64,000 nt of DNA from Pomphorhynchus laevis (Eukaryota > Acanthocephala > Palaeacanthocephala > Echinorhynchida > Pomphorhynchidae): contig WNNJ02003812.1 of the NCBI GenBank assembly GCA_012934845.2, positions 124,001 through 188,000 on the forward strand, given 5' to 3'. Below the pieces are notes generated by a model that was given only the letters and a program-made list of their open reading frames with translations, was not told the origin of the DNA and ran no database searches. Position numbers and translations under genes: made by a program. Positions 11,485 through 23,119 of the stretch are shown here, piece by piece. Each line of letters starts with the position of its first letter. The stretch's first letter is position 1.

Positions 11485-12924
11485 AAATCCTCTTCACCTA
11501 ATTGACGCCTGTTATATAGTTCCTTCATAGCAAGAGACAATTGACGGCGATCCTCGATCGAAAGGTCCTTGAAGATGCGCATAGACGTACCCGCTAATCT
11601 GTAAGCTCTATTAAGAATGGAAGCGGCTTGATTAGAAGACGCACAAACTAATCTTAGTAATCTAGTCTTACCATTTCCGTTTCTTTTGCCGATTCTGTTA
11701 AGGGCCAAGACCTGTAGAGATTCTGCCAAACCTTCCTCACCCACAACGAAAACGCCGGATAGGATCTGCCGCACTGAGCCAACATCATCATTAATACGAT
11801 TTTGAGCACTGTCGGATTGGGACTCATAAACGTTGGCAAAGATCACACATTTGGATCTATCTATAACAGATCTTTTATCTCGTATGTTACTCGAACGTGG
11901 GGTCCGGATAGATTGCTGCTCCAGACGAGTTGCCGCAGGAGAGGCTCCAGGATGAGTTGCCGAAATTGGGACGATCTTCTTTGTAGTGCATTGATCTATT
12001 GTTGCATGGTCTGTTTGTGATCCTCGATCAGAAATTCTATTTATCTTGCAAGCTCTGCTACCGATAGTTAGTGAAGGAATTTGTTTTAAAGTAGGTACCG
12101 ATGGTACACGAGGCTGGTACTGCTCATTTCCATCTGGTTCAATACTGCATTTCGTAGCTCCGCAAATTTCGCTTTGCATTGCATAACTCTTGAATTGGTT
12201 TATTCGACTCACCGAACTCCGCAAATCAGCAGTAGTGACGTCAAGCGTGTCAGGGTGGGAGATATATTGGGACCATGATGCTGTGACTATGCTCCATCAT
12301 CCATGTGCAGCTGAAGGAGTTAGGAGAAGTCGTTTCCGTTCTGTGATAAGAAGGATCGTTTGATTTTATTGTATCGTCTGAGTCACTGACAGCATTGACC
12401 ATCAACTGTGATTCTACTTTTTCCTTCAGCCCGTCGCCAGTATCAAATACTTGACAGGTATTCAACTCCCCAGAAATAAGCACGGACCGAGATGGCCTCT
12501 TGTCTGGCTTGGCACAAAGAACCCTCTCAACAGCCTGGACACAAAAACTTGTGGCACTACTCGCGTTTTCTTGTTCGTCAGAACAGATTCGTCTATACAA
12601 ACCATTTACATTCTCAGTTAGCTTGTTTATTTGAGAGTTTAGACGGTCAAGAGCTTCACTTGTACAAATTCCGCACAGGAAATTTTTGTCCTTCACGGAT
12701 TTATCATCAAAAGTATGAATGACAACCGTCCAACAGCCACACGCACTGTTACTACAAGCAACTTGCGATTCAAAATGCCGTGGCATCTGTTCTAGTTCAG
12801 GATTGAAGGGTTCAACAAGTTTGCATTTTACTGCCCTGTGCCTTGTTATACTGCTTTTACTTGTTTTACTCTTTTTACTGCCTTGTTTTATCATTTTCGC
12901 TATTGTTTCTGAATTGGATAACAA
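11397..12924 (-). pseudogene. CR1-like LINE (second family) ORF1 with PHD-like finger
   Basis: Read from ATG 12924. A basic N-terminus is followed by CSNSACGCW...DKNFLCGIC at about residues 55-85. This Cys-rich block resembles the PHD-type finger of CR1 ORF1 proteins. A short coiled-coil-like stretch (LNSQINKLTENVNGLYRR) follows. The frame closes at 12250 and resumes in another frame from about 12224 to 11397. That second half has VIFANVYESQSD and a region that could be RRM-like. ORF1 proteins of this group bind the element's RNA. One frameshift is visible. Confidence 0.7.
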
Positions 12925-12950
12925 TTTATTAATTCTTCTAAGCTCGGTTT

Positions 12951-13084
12951 AAATTTGTATTGTGTTTACTTTAGATTGTATATATTAACTTGTATGTTTA
13001 TTAGAAATCAATTTTTTAAGGTATAAAGAATATGTTCGAAAGGGTGAAGTGTTCTTTAATACATTACTGTATTAAAGCAAGATT
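12951..13084. other. AT-rich stretch, no gene
   Basis: No feature seen except a 20-bp-scale match near 13030-13050 to the LINE fragment that follows (AATATGTTCGAAAGGG). Confidence 0.4.
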
Positions 13085-13390
13085 TAAAAATTATTCACGA
13101 ATGGAGTATTCGGACAGGAGCAATAATAAATGTAGATAAATGTGTTCATTTACGTTTTGGTCGGAGTGACATACATGCTGATTACATGTTAGGCGATAAC
13201 ATTGTATCTAGAGCGAATCACACACATGACCTTGGCACAATTGTTCAGTCTTCTCTCAAGGCTCGTATGAACACAGACAGAATATGTTCGAAAGGGTAAA
13301 GTGTTCGTTACTTATTGAAGAATTGCTTCAAATATTTGCCAGTAGAATGTTTTAAGCTACTGTATAACGCATTGACCATCAACTGTACAG
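13085..13390 (+). mobile_element. LINE RT fragment, plus strand
   Basis: Reads WSIRTGAI.NVDKCVHLRFGRSD, then SRANHTHDLGTIVQSSLKARMNTDRI. This matches the region after the FADD box of CR1-type RTs (compare DDISNWSKRN and DLGVWV in LINE G). The frame is broken. Bases 13267-13374 recur almost identically in reverse at 18700-18807. Confidence 0.65.
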
Positions 13391-13929
13391 CATTGAAATT
13401 TTTTTAATTAGTATTTTTTAATTAATTTATTCACAAAATGCATAACAAATTGAAGGCTCATAAAAATAAAACATACAGAATCACAGGTAAAATATCATAC
13501 TGCCTCGTCTTAGCTACCTCCGATTAGCGCCAGCCATAAGCGGGCTTCTCAAATCTTCCTACTCTGCACCCGACTCGCTGGTATGAGATTCCATACCAAC
13601 GAGTCGCAATGCTTGTCATTTCCTAATGCAGAGTTTATTCAGTCTTGATCATTTCCACTTATTCTTGCCTTATCAACCTTGAATCTCATTTTATCTATCA
13701 CTTCTAATCCATACATACCTAACCATAACACATCTTCAGTGGTAAGGATCATCATTTCAATGATTCACTTACAACCTTGCGATTAGGTAGAGATAATTAT
13801 AAATTTGTTGATTCTATAGTATACTTCTGCAATATATAAGGAATATAGTATATAAGTATGTAAGTATAAGTATATAAATATAGTAAGTGCACAAGTACAT
13901 CCACTTAAAAATAGTATATATTTAATATA
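13391..13929. other. no gene; contains a long hairpin and probable LINE 3' UTR
   Basis: AT-rich apart from 13490-13620, which has higher GC content and includes the hairpin listed separately. No coding similarity was seen. Confidence 0.4.
13571..13606 (-). repeat. 36-bp hairpin with 15-bp arms
   Basis: CGACTCGCTGGTATG and CATACCAACGAGTCG flank a six-base loop. The one imperfect pair is C-A on plus-strand RNA but U-G on minus-strand RNA. A minus-strand transcript would therefore pair fully. Confidence 0.6.
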
Positions 13930-14132
13930 TATTATTAATACACAAGACAAAGCCCGTAGGCTGTTTAGTCTGCTCATATAGAAAGATAGACAAACAAAAA
14001 AACAAAAAAGAAAAAAAACTAGGTTAAATTGTTGAAATTATCGTTGATCTGACGGGTATGCCATTCGGATAGTTTGCTGATCAGGATGTCGTATCCATTC
14101 TAATAATTTTCGTTTGAATATATCAATGTCAT

Positions 14133-14224
<92 letters not shown>

Positions 14225-14395
14225 GTCCGTTAACATGTTCCACACGCTAACAGCTCAACGCGAAATACGATATATTCGAGAGCACCTTTTATGATATTGA
14301 GTTTTAAGATACAAACTATGTCCCAGCTGACAGGCACGATGATTCAAGTTTACACAATTTATTGGGTATCTGTCATAGTCCTTTAACGACCTTAT
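13930..14395 (-). mobile_element. LINE 3'-end fragment, minus strand, split by an (AT)n run
   Basis: Read downward from about 14390 it encodes RYPINCVNLNHRACQLGHSLYLKTQ and CSRIYRISR, the C-terminal RT block of CR1-like LINEs. An (AT)n microsatellite follows, then WIRHPDQQ-like residues and a stop. The 3' UTR has AGCC-CGTA-GGCT, a 4-bp stem-loop also present in variant form at 34590. It ends at about 13930 in an AT-rich tail. Confidence 0.6.
14134..14219. repeat. (AT)n microsatellite
   Basis: About 43 uninterrupted AT units, inside a minus-strand LINE fragment. Confidence 0.95.
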
Positions 14396-14492
14396 ACAAA
14401 AAAAATTTGGTTTCTGATAAACATACAAGATTAATATACACAAGATCTAATATACATACAAGGACTTCTATACAAAAAGTTACAAACATCTT

Positions 14493-14532
14493 ACAACGAC
14501 AACCATCGACGACAACCATCGACGACAACCAT
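14493..14532. repeat. 13-bp tandem repeat, three units
   Basis: ACGACAACCATCG repeated three times just upstream of the copy B ORF1 start. It is probably part of the LINE 5' leader, where promoter repeats are common. Confidence 0.8.
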
Positions 14533-14537
14533 CGTTT

Positions 14538-15561
14538 ATGGGAGGACGTAAGAAAACAACTAAGACCGACACCAACTATGGACAACTGCAAGTACAATGC
14601 TCAATACACGACTGCAGTATCTGGACAACAATCACCTGCGACAAGAATAAGGCTAAAGAAGACTTTGTATGTGGTTTTTGTGCCAACAAACTAATCTGCA
14701 ACCTTTCCAATAAGCACATATCAACATCCAACACGTCAACTCAAACTACCCCGTCGTTTCTAATGTCCTTTCTCCACTCACCGACCCTGTCACCATATAC
14801 ACTTCCCATTCCATGTCATCTTCACTCCCCGACACCCCACGTCCCGTCCTTCCCGTCTCGTTTCTCAATACCTTGCATCCATCAATCAAAATCACCTCCA
14901 CCAACCTCCACTATCCTTCCACTCATAACCTTTCCTCACATCGCTTGCCACCCTCTTTATTATCATTATCCTCTATGTCTCCCGTCGTCAAACCAAATCC
15001 CTCCAAATCATCAACTGCCAGCTCTTCTATCGTGATCTCACCTACTCACGTCAGTCGTCCTCCTTTACGGAAGCGCTTTGCTTCTCGCGATCGTTGCGTC
15101 ATTGTCACTAATATCACGCCTTCTAACTCCTTATCTCCACAAGCACGTCTAGACCACGATGTTTCCGCCTTCAGATCCATCCTCTCGTCTATTGTTCCTG
15201 CGGATAAACCATTCTTTTTCAAGGACATTTCTCCTGTCGTATTCATCAGTCTAAACAAATCTTCTCAATCTAATCCTTCCCAGCCCCTCTCCTAAAAATT
15301 GATTTCAAGCATCGCTCTCACGCGTCTTCTGTCCTCTCTCAACGATTCAAACTCATGTCATCTTCAACCACTCGAATTTTCCCCGATCGCGCCCCTTCTG
15401 AAATCGCTCAAATCTCTTCAGCCCGCATCGAAAAACGCCGTCGCGAGGAAAACGGCGAAACATCACTCTCCATCCGAAACATAGACGGAAATTTTCAAGT
15501 TGTCCACACCCGTCCAAAAATTCGATGGCGCTCCATCTCTCCTATGTGTCTTCTCCACTAG
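14538..15561 (+). pseudogene. CR1-like LINE copy B ORF1 with zinc-finger-like N-terminus
   Basis: From ATG 14538 the protein begins MGGRKKTTKTD and continues into VQCSIHDCSIWTTITC and DFVCGFCANK. This Cys/His block resembles the finger of the second-family ORF1 (CSNSACGCW...CGIC). A Ser/Pro-rich linker follows. The frame changes near 14810 and again near 15295. The conserved basic C-terminus (IEKRRREEN) ends at 15561. Its last 37 nt overlap ORF2. It shows what copy A has lost. Confidence 0.7.
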
Positions 15562-18421
15562 ACTCTTTCGCCACAACACACGGTTTCCGCCTCGGTCTCC
15601 TCAACACTAGATATATTCTCAATAAATCCGATCATATCCTCAACCTATTCACCAATCAATCCATCGATCTCTTCTGCCTCACCGAATCCTGGCACTTAGA
15701 TTCCGACGACCTTTCCATTCGCCGTCTGCTCTCTACCGGTTGCTCCCTAGTCGAATCCGCCCGCCCCCTCAGCTCATGCCCTTCTAAATTCCTCTAATCA
15801 TAGCGGCATCGTCGCATTCGCGCGTCACCCCGCGTCTTTTCTCAAAATCAATCCCCCTTTCAGTCCTTGCTCTTTTGAATTGCTCACTTGTCGTTATTCT
15901 AACCCGATCACTCTAGATCTCGCCATTGTATACTGTCCTGGTTCATCAGCTCCTACAGCCTTATTTTTTCCAAACTCGATGACCTTCTGTCCCCCTGTTC
16001 TTTGTCCTCAATCTCTTCAATCGTTTTTGGCGACTTCAACATCCGCCTAGACCGCCCCTATTCCACGGATTCCATCAGGTTCATCAACATTCTATCCAAC
16101 TACAATTACAAACTAATCTCCACTGCCCCACACATATACTTGGTGGGGCACTCGACATCATCGCTGTCCCCGATCATTTTGCTGCCTACACCTTACTGTC
16201 CATCTCTGATCCTGGTCTATCCGATCACTTTCTTATCACCCTTGATCTCACTCACAACCACACCCCTCCTCACACACCTACAATCCTACGTCGCCCTTGG
16301 AGAAATCTTGACCTCTCCCTTCTCCGCTCTGCCTTACTCAAATCATCTCTATCATTACCAACAATAACATATTCATCTCCTCACGATCTCGACTTTCTTT
16401 TCGACTCTGAACTCACATCCACTTTCGATATTCTCTTGCCCCTCAAGCCTCACCAACACCGTCGCTTGCACCGTGCCCCATGATTTGACATCCAATGCCT
16501 ACTATCAAAGCGTCGACTCCGCCATGCTTTTCGAATCTATCACCGCTCTCTCAGACGCGATTTCCGCTCGATCACTCCGTCTTTCCGTGATTCCTATCTT
16601 GCTCTTCGCCGGTCTCATCTCCACCTACTACGTACCAAATGCAACTCCTTCTGGCAGCATAAAATCATCACTTCATTAGACTCTAAGACTCTTTGGCATA
16701 CTTTTAACTCAATCCATGCTCGTTCCTCTTCCCCGTGCAACATCAATGCCAATGATTATTCGTCATTTCTTCAGACTAAAGTATCCACGTTGCTCTCTCA
16801 CACCCCGGTCTCCATCCTATCCCACTCTTCCCAGTCTAATCTCATCCTTCCGGAACTCTTTCATCTACTCCCTGTCTCACCTACAGAAGTATCATCTGTC
16901 TTCATGTCCTTGCCCAACAAAACCTCACCTTCCGATCTCCTGCCTACTCACATATTAAAATCTATATGCTCATCGATATCCCCATTTCTCACAACCTTGT
17001 TTAACTCGTCCATCCGCAGTCGTATCATCCCTTCACACTGGAAATCCGCAATCGTTCGTCCCCTCCTAAAGAAGCAATCGCTCGACCCCTCCCTTCCTTC
17101 TAGCTATCGCCCCATTTCACTACTCCCTACTCTTTCTAAGCTCTTAGAACGCCTCATCTTAATACAAATCAACGCTTATCTCTCCTCATCCAATCTGTAC
17201 CCTCCTTTCCAATCCGCTTTCCGCTCTAATCACTCGACAGAAATCGCATGCATAAAAGTGTACAACGACTTACTCATTTCTCGAGACAAGGCTCTATATA
17301 GTGTTCTCATCTCCCTGGACCTCTCCTCCGCATTCGACATTGTCGACCACTCCGTCCTCCTTTCTCGCCTTCGTTATGATTACGGCTTTTCTTCCTCCTC
17401 CGTAGCTTGGTTCGCCTCATATCTATCCGACCGTTCCTTTCGCGTCTGTTCTAATTCATCATCATCCCCTCCCATCCCTATTTTTTGCGGGGTCCCACAA
17501 GGTTCAGTCCTAGGTCCCCTGCTTTTCTCTCTTCTGCTTGGCGATCTATCTCCGTTTATCAAACCTTACTCCTTTAAGGTCATGCAATACGCCGATGACA
17601 TTCTAATCTATGCTCATGCACCCGCACATCGCATACACGATATCGGCATTTCTGCCTCCAACTGTCTTTCTTCTATCTACAAACGTCTCTCCAATCTCCA
17701 TCTCGTTCTAAACCCCGAAAAGTCCAAAATAATGTGGATCCTCCCCCGTAAACAAAACATATCTCCTCCCGTTGTATAATTGGCCTCATCGATCATCCCC
17801 ATAGTCCACAATCTCACTTTCTTAGGCTTCCATTTCGATGATCACTTTTCCCTTAAACCCTTCGTCCGTGACAAGGTCTGCTCATCTAACTTAATTCTCC
17901 GTGACATCCGCCGTATCCGCCCCCTTATCGACTTCCGTTCTTGTATGTCTCTTCTTTCATCGCTTCTTTTCCCTAAAATCGATTACTGCCTTAGCCTTTT
18001 CGCCAATTCTCCAAAATCCATCATCCTACCCCTACAACGAATAATCAACACCGCCATTCGAGTGCTCTTTCGTCTCCGTCGCTTCGACCATACATCCACA
18101 TATTTTGCCCAACTCTCCTGGCCCACCATCCACATCCGCATCAAACTCCGCCTTCTTCTCGTTACCTTTCGTCTCATCGCTGTCGGATCCCCATCGTTCA
18201 TCAACCTTCCTTTCTTAGACGATACTCGCCCCACCTCGCTATCGCTTCGTTCCTGTCATACCCTCTTACTCCACGTTCCTAATTACTCCAACAACTACGG
18301 TCTCCGATCCTTCCTCGTCGCCGCCTCACTCGCCTGGAATCAACTCCCTCTCGACGTCCGCCGCGCCCCCTCCTTTATCACATTCAAACACCTCCTCCGT
18401 TCACACCATCTAGACACCTGA
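15525..18421 (+). pseudogene. CR1-like LINE copy B ORF2: endonuclease-RT
   Basis: Same domains as copy A: LTESW near 15680, GDFNIRLD near 16030, SDHFL near 16225, LDLSSAFD near 17320, GVPQGSVLGPLL near 17495, and YADD at 17588-17599. Relative to copy A it has one extra T near 15788, further frame changes in the endonuclease region, and a TAA near 17778 where copy A reads through. The RT core from 16790 to 17779 is open. The last segment ends in LLRSHHLDT at 18421. Confidence 0.8.
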
Positions 18422-18452
18422 TTCACATCCTTGTTTTGTTGTGGTCATGTAA

Positions 18453-18468
18453 GCGTGCGCTGGCACGC
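18453..18468 (+). other. 3'-terminal stem-loop of copy B
   Basis: GCGTGCGCTGGCACGC, identical to the copy A stem-loop and in the same flanking context. Confidence 0.65.
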
Positions 18469-18500
18469 ATTTGCCACGTTAAAATAAATCCTTTTTTTAT

Positions 18501-18807
18501 ACAACGCTACCAAATCTAAATACATTAAACGTGACAGGATAATACACATGTCTAGCATTCTTAGACTCTCCGCATAAGGAAACTGTGCAACTCCTTTACA
18601 TAATCGAGACCCTTGCCTTAATATATTATCAAGTAAATTGATTTCCTCTTTAGTGCACGGAAATGATGATTGAATGCTGTACTCAATGTGATGGCGAACC
18701 AATGCGTTGTACAGTAGCTTAAAACATTATACTGGCAAATATTTGAAGCAATTCTTCAATAAGTAACGAACACTTTACCCTTTCGAACATATTCTGTCTG
18801 TGTTCAT
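18501..18807 (-). mobile_element. LINE RT fragment, minus strand
   Basis: Read downward it encodes MVRHHIEYSIQSSFPCTKEEINLLDNILRQ (LINE RT C-terminal region, written here as separate short blocks: HIEYSIQSSFPC and LLDNILRQGSRLC), then YAESLRMLDM. The 5' part, 18807-18700, is a near-identical inverted copy of 13374-13267. Confidence 0.6.
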
Positions 18808-19199
18808 ACACAGACATATATTATTAACATATAATTAATAATAATTTATTTAACTTGGCAAATGTGTGCCAGATGCACACTTAAGGTTTTAAGCTGTTTC
18901 ATTATTTTTGTACTGAATTTTATTATGTGGGTATGGTCATTTAAAAAATTTGAAAATAATATCTATAGAATTTTCAGAAATATTTCGTTTTATTGTAGAA
19001 CTATAAGCGCATTAGACATGTTTTGCCAGATGTACACTATTATTCAAAATTATCACATCAATTTTTATCCAGATGGCTGTTTTGACCTCTCACTGATAAC
19101 TACAACAAAAAAATCAAAATAAAATACAACACAAATATAAGATAAAAATATACATCAGCAATCTTCGTCACAAAAACGATTAACCCCACGGGTAGATCA
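18808..19199. other. no gene seen
   Basis: AT-rich. The open frame at 18862-19122 is low-complexity and hydrophobic, and I recognise nothing in it. Confidence 0.4.
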
Positions 19200-19565
19200 C
19201 CAGTAGAGTACGTTCGCAACTCATCCAACGCATAAGCTGTACTTTGAATTATTTAGCATCGGATATGTGCATGAGGTTATCAGAAAAACTGATTCACGCT
19301 TTGATCACTCGATGTGAAAATCGGAAATGAAATGGGCATCTACTGTAACTCAAAACTACATTTTTTGGAATGCCATCTACTTACCATTCTTTTATAAAAC
19401 AATATACAATCTGAATGATACGCCTCGACTTGATTAACAATGCAATGCAAAGCCAGGACATCATACATTATCAAACTCTCGCGTATTGATACTAAACCTA
19501 AACAGCTTAAACGAGAATGGCAGGAAAGATGTCGCACATATGGGCACAATTTCGTGATATCCGCT
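19200..19565 (-). mobile_element. decayed LINE RT fragment, minus strand
   Basis: Downward from 19560 it reads CHSRLSCLGLVSIRESLIMYD and VLALHCIVNQ, matching the CR1 RT C-terminal region (compare RIGMLSVRERFISLEML at 34661-35137). It is short and interrupted. Confidence 0.5.
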
Positions 19566-19569
19566 CGCA

Positions 19570-22500
19570 GATGTGATATCCGCTCACTCCGTCTCTCCGT
19601 GATTCCTATCTTGCTTTTCGCTGGTCTCATCTCCATCTACTACGTACCAAATGCAACTCCTTCTAGCAGCATAAAATCAACAATTCATTAAACTCTAAGT
19701 ATCTCTAGCATACTTTTAACTTAATCCTTTCTCGATCATCGTCGCCTTGCAACATCAATCCATATGACTATTCATCATTTCTTCAGACCAAAGTATCCAC
19801 GTTGCTCTCTCACACCCCGGTCTCCATCCTATCCAACTCTACCCAGTTTACTCTCATCCTTCCGGAACTTTCATCTTCTCCCTGTCTCACCTACAGAAGT
19901 ATCATCTGTCCTCATGTCCTTGCCCAACAAAACCTCACCTGCCGATCCCCTGCCTACTCACATATTAAAATCTATATGCTCATCGATATCCCCATTTCTC
20001 ACAACCTTGTTTAACTCGTCCATCCGCAGTCGTATCTACCCTTCACAATGGAAATCCGCAATCGTTCGTCCCCTCCTTAAGAAACAATCGCTCGACCCCT
20101 CCCTTCCTTCTAGCTATCGCCCCATTTCACTACTCCCTACTCTTTCTAAGCTCTTAGAACGCCTCATCTTAATACAAATCAACGCTTATCTCTCCTCATC
20201 CAATCTGTACCCTCCTTTCCAATCCGCTTTCCGCTCTAATCACTCGACAGAAATCGCATGCATAAAAGTGTACAACGACTTACTCATTTCTCGAGACAAG
20301 ATTTCTCTATATAGAGTTCTCAACTCCCTCGACCTCTCCTCCGCCTTCGACATCGCCGGCCACTCCATCCTCCTTCAATTAATTATTAAATATTAATTAT
20401 TTTCAATTAAATCCTAGAATTAATTGAAAATTGTGAATTAAGAAAGCTGCTATCAAAAGGGTATAAATATAGATTAAATAATAACAACGACAAAAATAAA
20501 ATTTACAATTCGTTATATAATAACTTAAATGATTACTTTAGTAAGCTGATTAATAGTGAAAGCTCGAATATATCTAAGATAAAAATTTGGAAAGATTATA
20601 TATTTGATAAAATTAAAAATAAAATGAAAATAACAAACAATTATAAAAGGAAAGATAAAATTAATAAAGATATGTATAAAGAACTTACTAAATTAAAGGA
20701 TAACTATATAATAACAACTATTGATAAAGCTAGTAATAACTTTGTCTTCATATGCAAAGCTTTATTATGATAGTACGCTTTATACCAATATAGATACACG
20801 TATATATGTTATAATAACTATACCGCATATCTAACAAAAATTAAACCATAAAGTAAATATAAATATATGGATAAAATTGAATTAATAGAATCCTTAAATA
20901 TTTTGATAAATCAAAATTATTTAAAAGTAGGGACATCTATATTTAGACAAGTAAAAGGTGTTCCAATGGGAGGTAATAGTAGCCCAATTATAGCTGATTT
21001 GTTTTTAAGCTTTATAGAATATAAATTTGTTCATAACTGTGTAAAAACTAAATCTAAACTATGTAAAAATATAAAATTGATGTTTCGATACATTGATGAT
21101 ATATGTATTTAATTCTAATAATTTTTATTCAATTAGTGAACACATTTATCCAGAAAGCCTTATTCTTAACAAAACCAATATTAATGATAAAGAAGGTGTA
21201 TATCTAGAAATGAACATTAAATTAACATCAGCTAAAACTACTATTGATTTATATCGTAAAGATGAAATATTTAAATTAACAAGAAACATTTTTGCATAAG
21301 CATTCATACATACCATATAATATAAAATATAATACATTAAATAATGAAATTTTAAGAATTGCAACAATATGTAATGATATTGGCTTTCTTCAAAATCATT
21401 TAAATAATTTAATATATGCATATTTTAAACTGGGTTAATATAAGAGTTTGTGGCCGAAACCTAATAGCATAGCCGTTCCTCCTGATGACCTCTAATTCTT
21501 ATTCTGATACAACGTCTGTTATTTATTAGTCAATTCATAAAAATGACGTTTATTTTAAATTTCATTTTTTATTTTAACTTGATTTAAATTATAAAAAAAA
21601 TCTTAAAATATTAATTTATTTTATTATTTAATTATTAAATTTAGATTTAGCATTATTATGTTTTTTTATAATTATATTAAATACGTAGACTCTGTTAGCT
21701 GATTTCATTCATTATGATCACGGCTTTTCTTCCTCCTTCGTAGCATGGCTTACCTCATATCTATCCGACCGTTCTTTTCGCGTCTGTTCAAATTCATCAT
21801 CCTCTACACCCATCCCTATTTTCTGTCAAGAGCCACAAGGTTCAATCCTATGTCTTCTGCTTTTCTCTCTTATACTTGGCGATCTCTCTCCGTTTATCAA
21901 AACTTACTCCTTTAGCCTCATGCAATACGCCGATGACATCCTCATCTATGCTCATGCACCCGCCCATCGCATACACGATATCGCAATTTCTGCCTCCAGC
22001 TGTCTTTCTTCTATCTACAAACGTCTCCCCATATTCGCCTCGCTCTAAACCCAGACAAGTCTAAAATAATGTGGATCTCCCCGTCAATCTAGCATATATC
22101 CTTCACTTATATCTTTTGCCTCATCAATCATCCCCATAGTCCACAATCTTACTTTCTTAGAATTCCGTATCGATGATGACTTTTCGTGACATCCGTCGTA
22201 TCCGCTCCCTTATCAACTTCTGTTCATGTGTGTCTCTTCTTTAATCGTTTCTTTTCTCTAAAATCGATTATTACCTCAGCCTTTTCGCCAATTCTCTAAC
22301 ATCAATCATCATACCCCTACAACGCATCATCAACACCGCTGTTTGAGTGCTCTACGTCTCCGTCGCTTTTGCCACACATTCACATATCTTACCAACTCTC
22401 CTGGCCTACCATTCACATCCGCATACAAATTCCGCCTTATCTTAACTATTTGTTTTATCGTTACCGTATCCCCATCGTTCATCAACCTCCATTCTTTATA

Positions 22501-22785
22501 TGACCCTTGTTCCACCTCTCTCTATCACTGCGTTCCCATAATTCCCTCTTACTCAACGTTTCCAATTACTCTGACAACTACGGTCTCCGATCCTTACTCG
22601 TCGCCGCCCCACTCGCATGGAATCAGCTCCCACTCGACGTCCGTCGCGCTTCCTCCTTTATTATATTCAAATACCGCCTCCGTACCCACCTTCTCGACAC
22701 ATGATTTAGATTTTTGTTCTTTCCTGTGGTGATGTAAGCGTTCGCTGGTACGCATTTGCAACGTAAAAATAAATCTGTTTTTAGC
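19570..22785 (+). mobile_element. CR1-like LINE copy C, split by a Penelope-like element
   Basis: 19570-20385 matches copies A and B from the end of the endonuclease region into RT motif A (LDLSSAFDIAGH). The copy is interrupted after CCATCCTCCTT and resumes at about 21713 with ATCACGGCTTTTCTTCC. Twelve or so bases of the original are missing at the junction. The second half (21713-22785) has YADDILIYAHAP near 21929 and the C-terminus LRTHLLDT near 22700, plus the 3' stem-loop at 22738-22753 with AATAAAT after it. Many indels show that it is older than copies A and B. Confidence 0.8.
20386..21712 (+). mobile_element. Penelope-like element, inserted in LINE copy C
   Basis: A very AT-rich element whose RT pieces match the Penelope-like group: TTIDKASNNFVFICK near 20718-20762; TLYTNID near 20780 (motif A); QVKGVPMGGNSSPIIADL at about 20950 (motif B); RYIDDICI near 21087 (motif C); and YLEMNIKL...LYRKDEIF after that. 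A last coding block, IPYNIKYNTLNNEILRIATIC, lies near 21310-21375. The reading frame is broken several times. The remainder, about 21440-21712, is a non-coding tail starting GGCCGAAACC and ending near TACGTAGACT and CTGATTTCATTCAT. No GIY-YIG endonuclease was seen. Confidence 0.75.
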
Positions 22786-23119
22786 TCTCGTCTCCACTGT
22801 ATTCAGTTGGTGTACATACACCCATGTGCTCTATTAAATTTAATTGGAATGTGCTTTCCAACTGTATCTATAATTTACATTTTCATTTTTTACGTGCTTT
22901 GAGATTAATAAATCAGTACATTAGCACTTTTACACATATCAGTTCAAAGTTCAATTTTTATCAATACGAAAATGATCAATTGGAGCAGGTTCAACGTCGC
23001 TCAAAAAAGCTTATTCAAACTTGTATTTCCCATTTCAGCCTACTTTTACATTTCTAATTTTTACGTGCTTTGGGATTAATAAAACCAGTCTATTGGTTTT
23101 ATTAGTTCACAAGAAAAAC
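22786..23119. other. no gene; tiny LINE scrap
   Basis: At 22975-23030 the plus strand reads DQLEQVQRRSKKLIQT, resembling the LE.VQRRATKL block near the C-terminus of CR1-type RTs. A phrase of about 35 bp (TTTACGTGCTTTG..ATTAATAAA) occurs twice, near 22890 and 23060. Confidence 0.4.

Larger units (their letters stand above)
8391..12950 (-). mobile_element. CR1-like LINE, second family, minus strand
   Basis: A near full-length LINE read from about 12950 down to an (AATA)n-type tail at about 8400-8450. It has ORF1 with a PHD-like Cys/His block, ORF2 with endonuclease and RT, and a short 3' UTR containing ACTGTAGTCGTAGGGCTG. It differs at sequence level from copies A to C. At least two frame breaks lie in the RT and one in ORF1, so the copy is inactive. 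Confidence 0.8.
14396..18500 (+). mobile_element. CR1-like LINE copy B, longest copy of the family
   Basis: Near-identical to copy A where they overlap and longer at the 5' end. It has a 5' leader with a 13-bp tandem repeat, ORF1 from 14538, ORF2 from 15525 to 18421, and the family's 3' stem-loop at 18453-18468, followed by AATAAATCCTTTTTTT. It has more breaks than copy A: one in ORF1, several in the endonuclease region, and a stop near 17778. The 5' boundary is approximate. Confidence 0.8.

Noticed and set aside
21450-21500. Hammerhead ribozyme in the Penelope-like tail (CCGAAACC followed by CTGATGACC)
   Set aside because: The boxes are in the wrong arrangement: stem II would need a C-C closing pair, stem I has no room, and neither box is conserved in the copies at 55945, 56815 and 63440.
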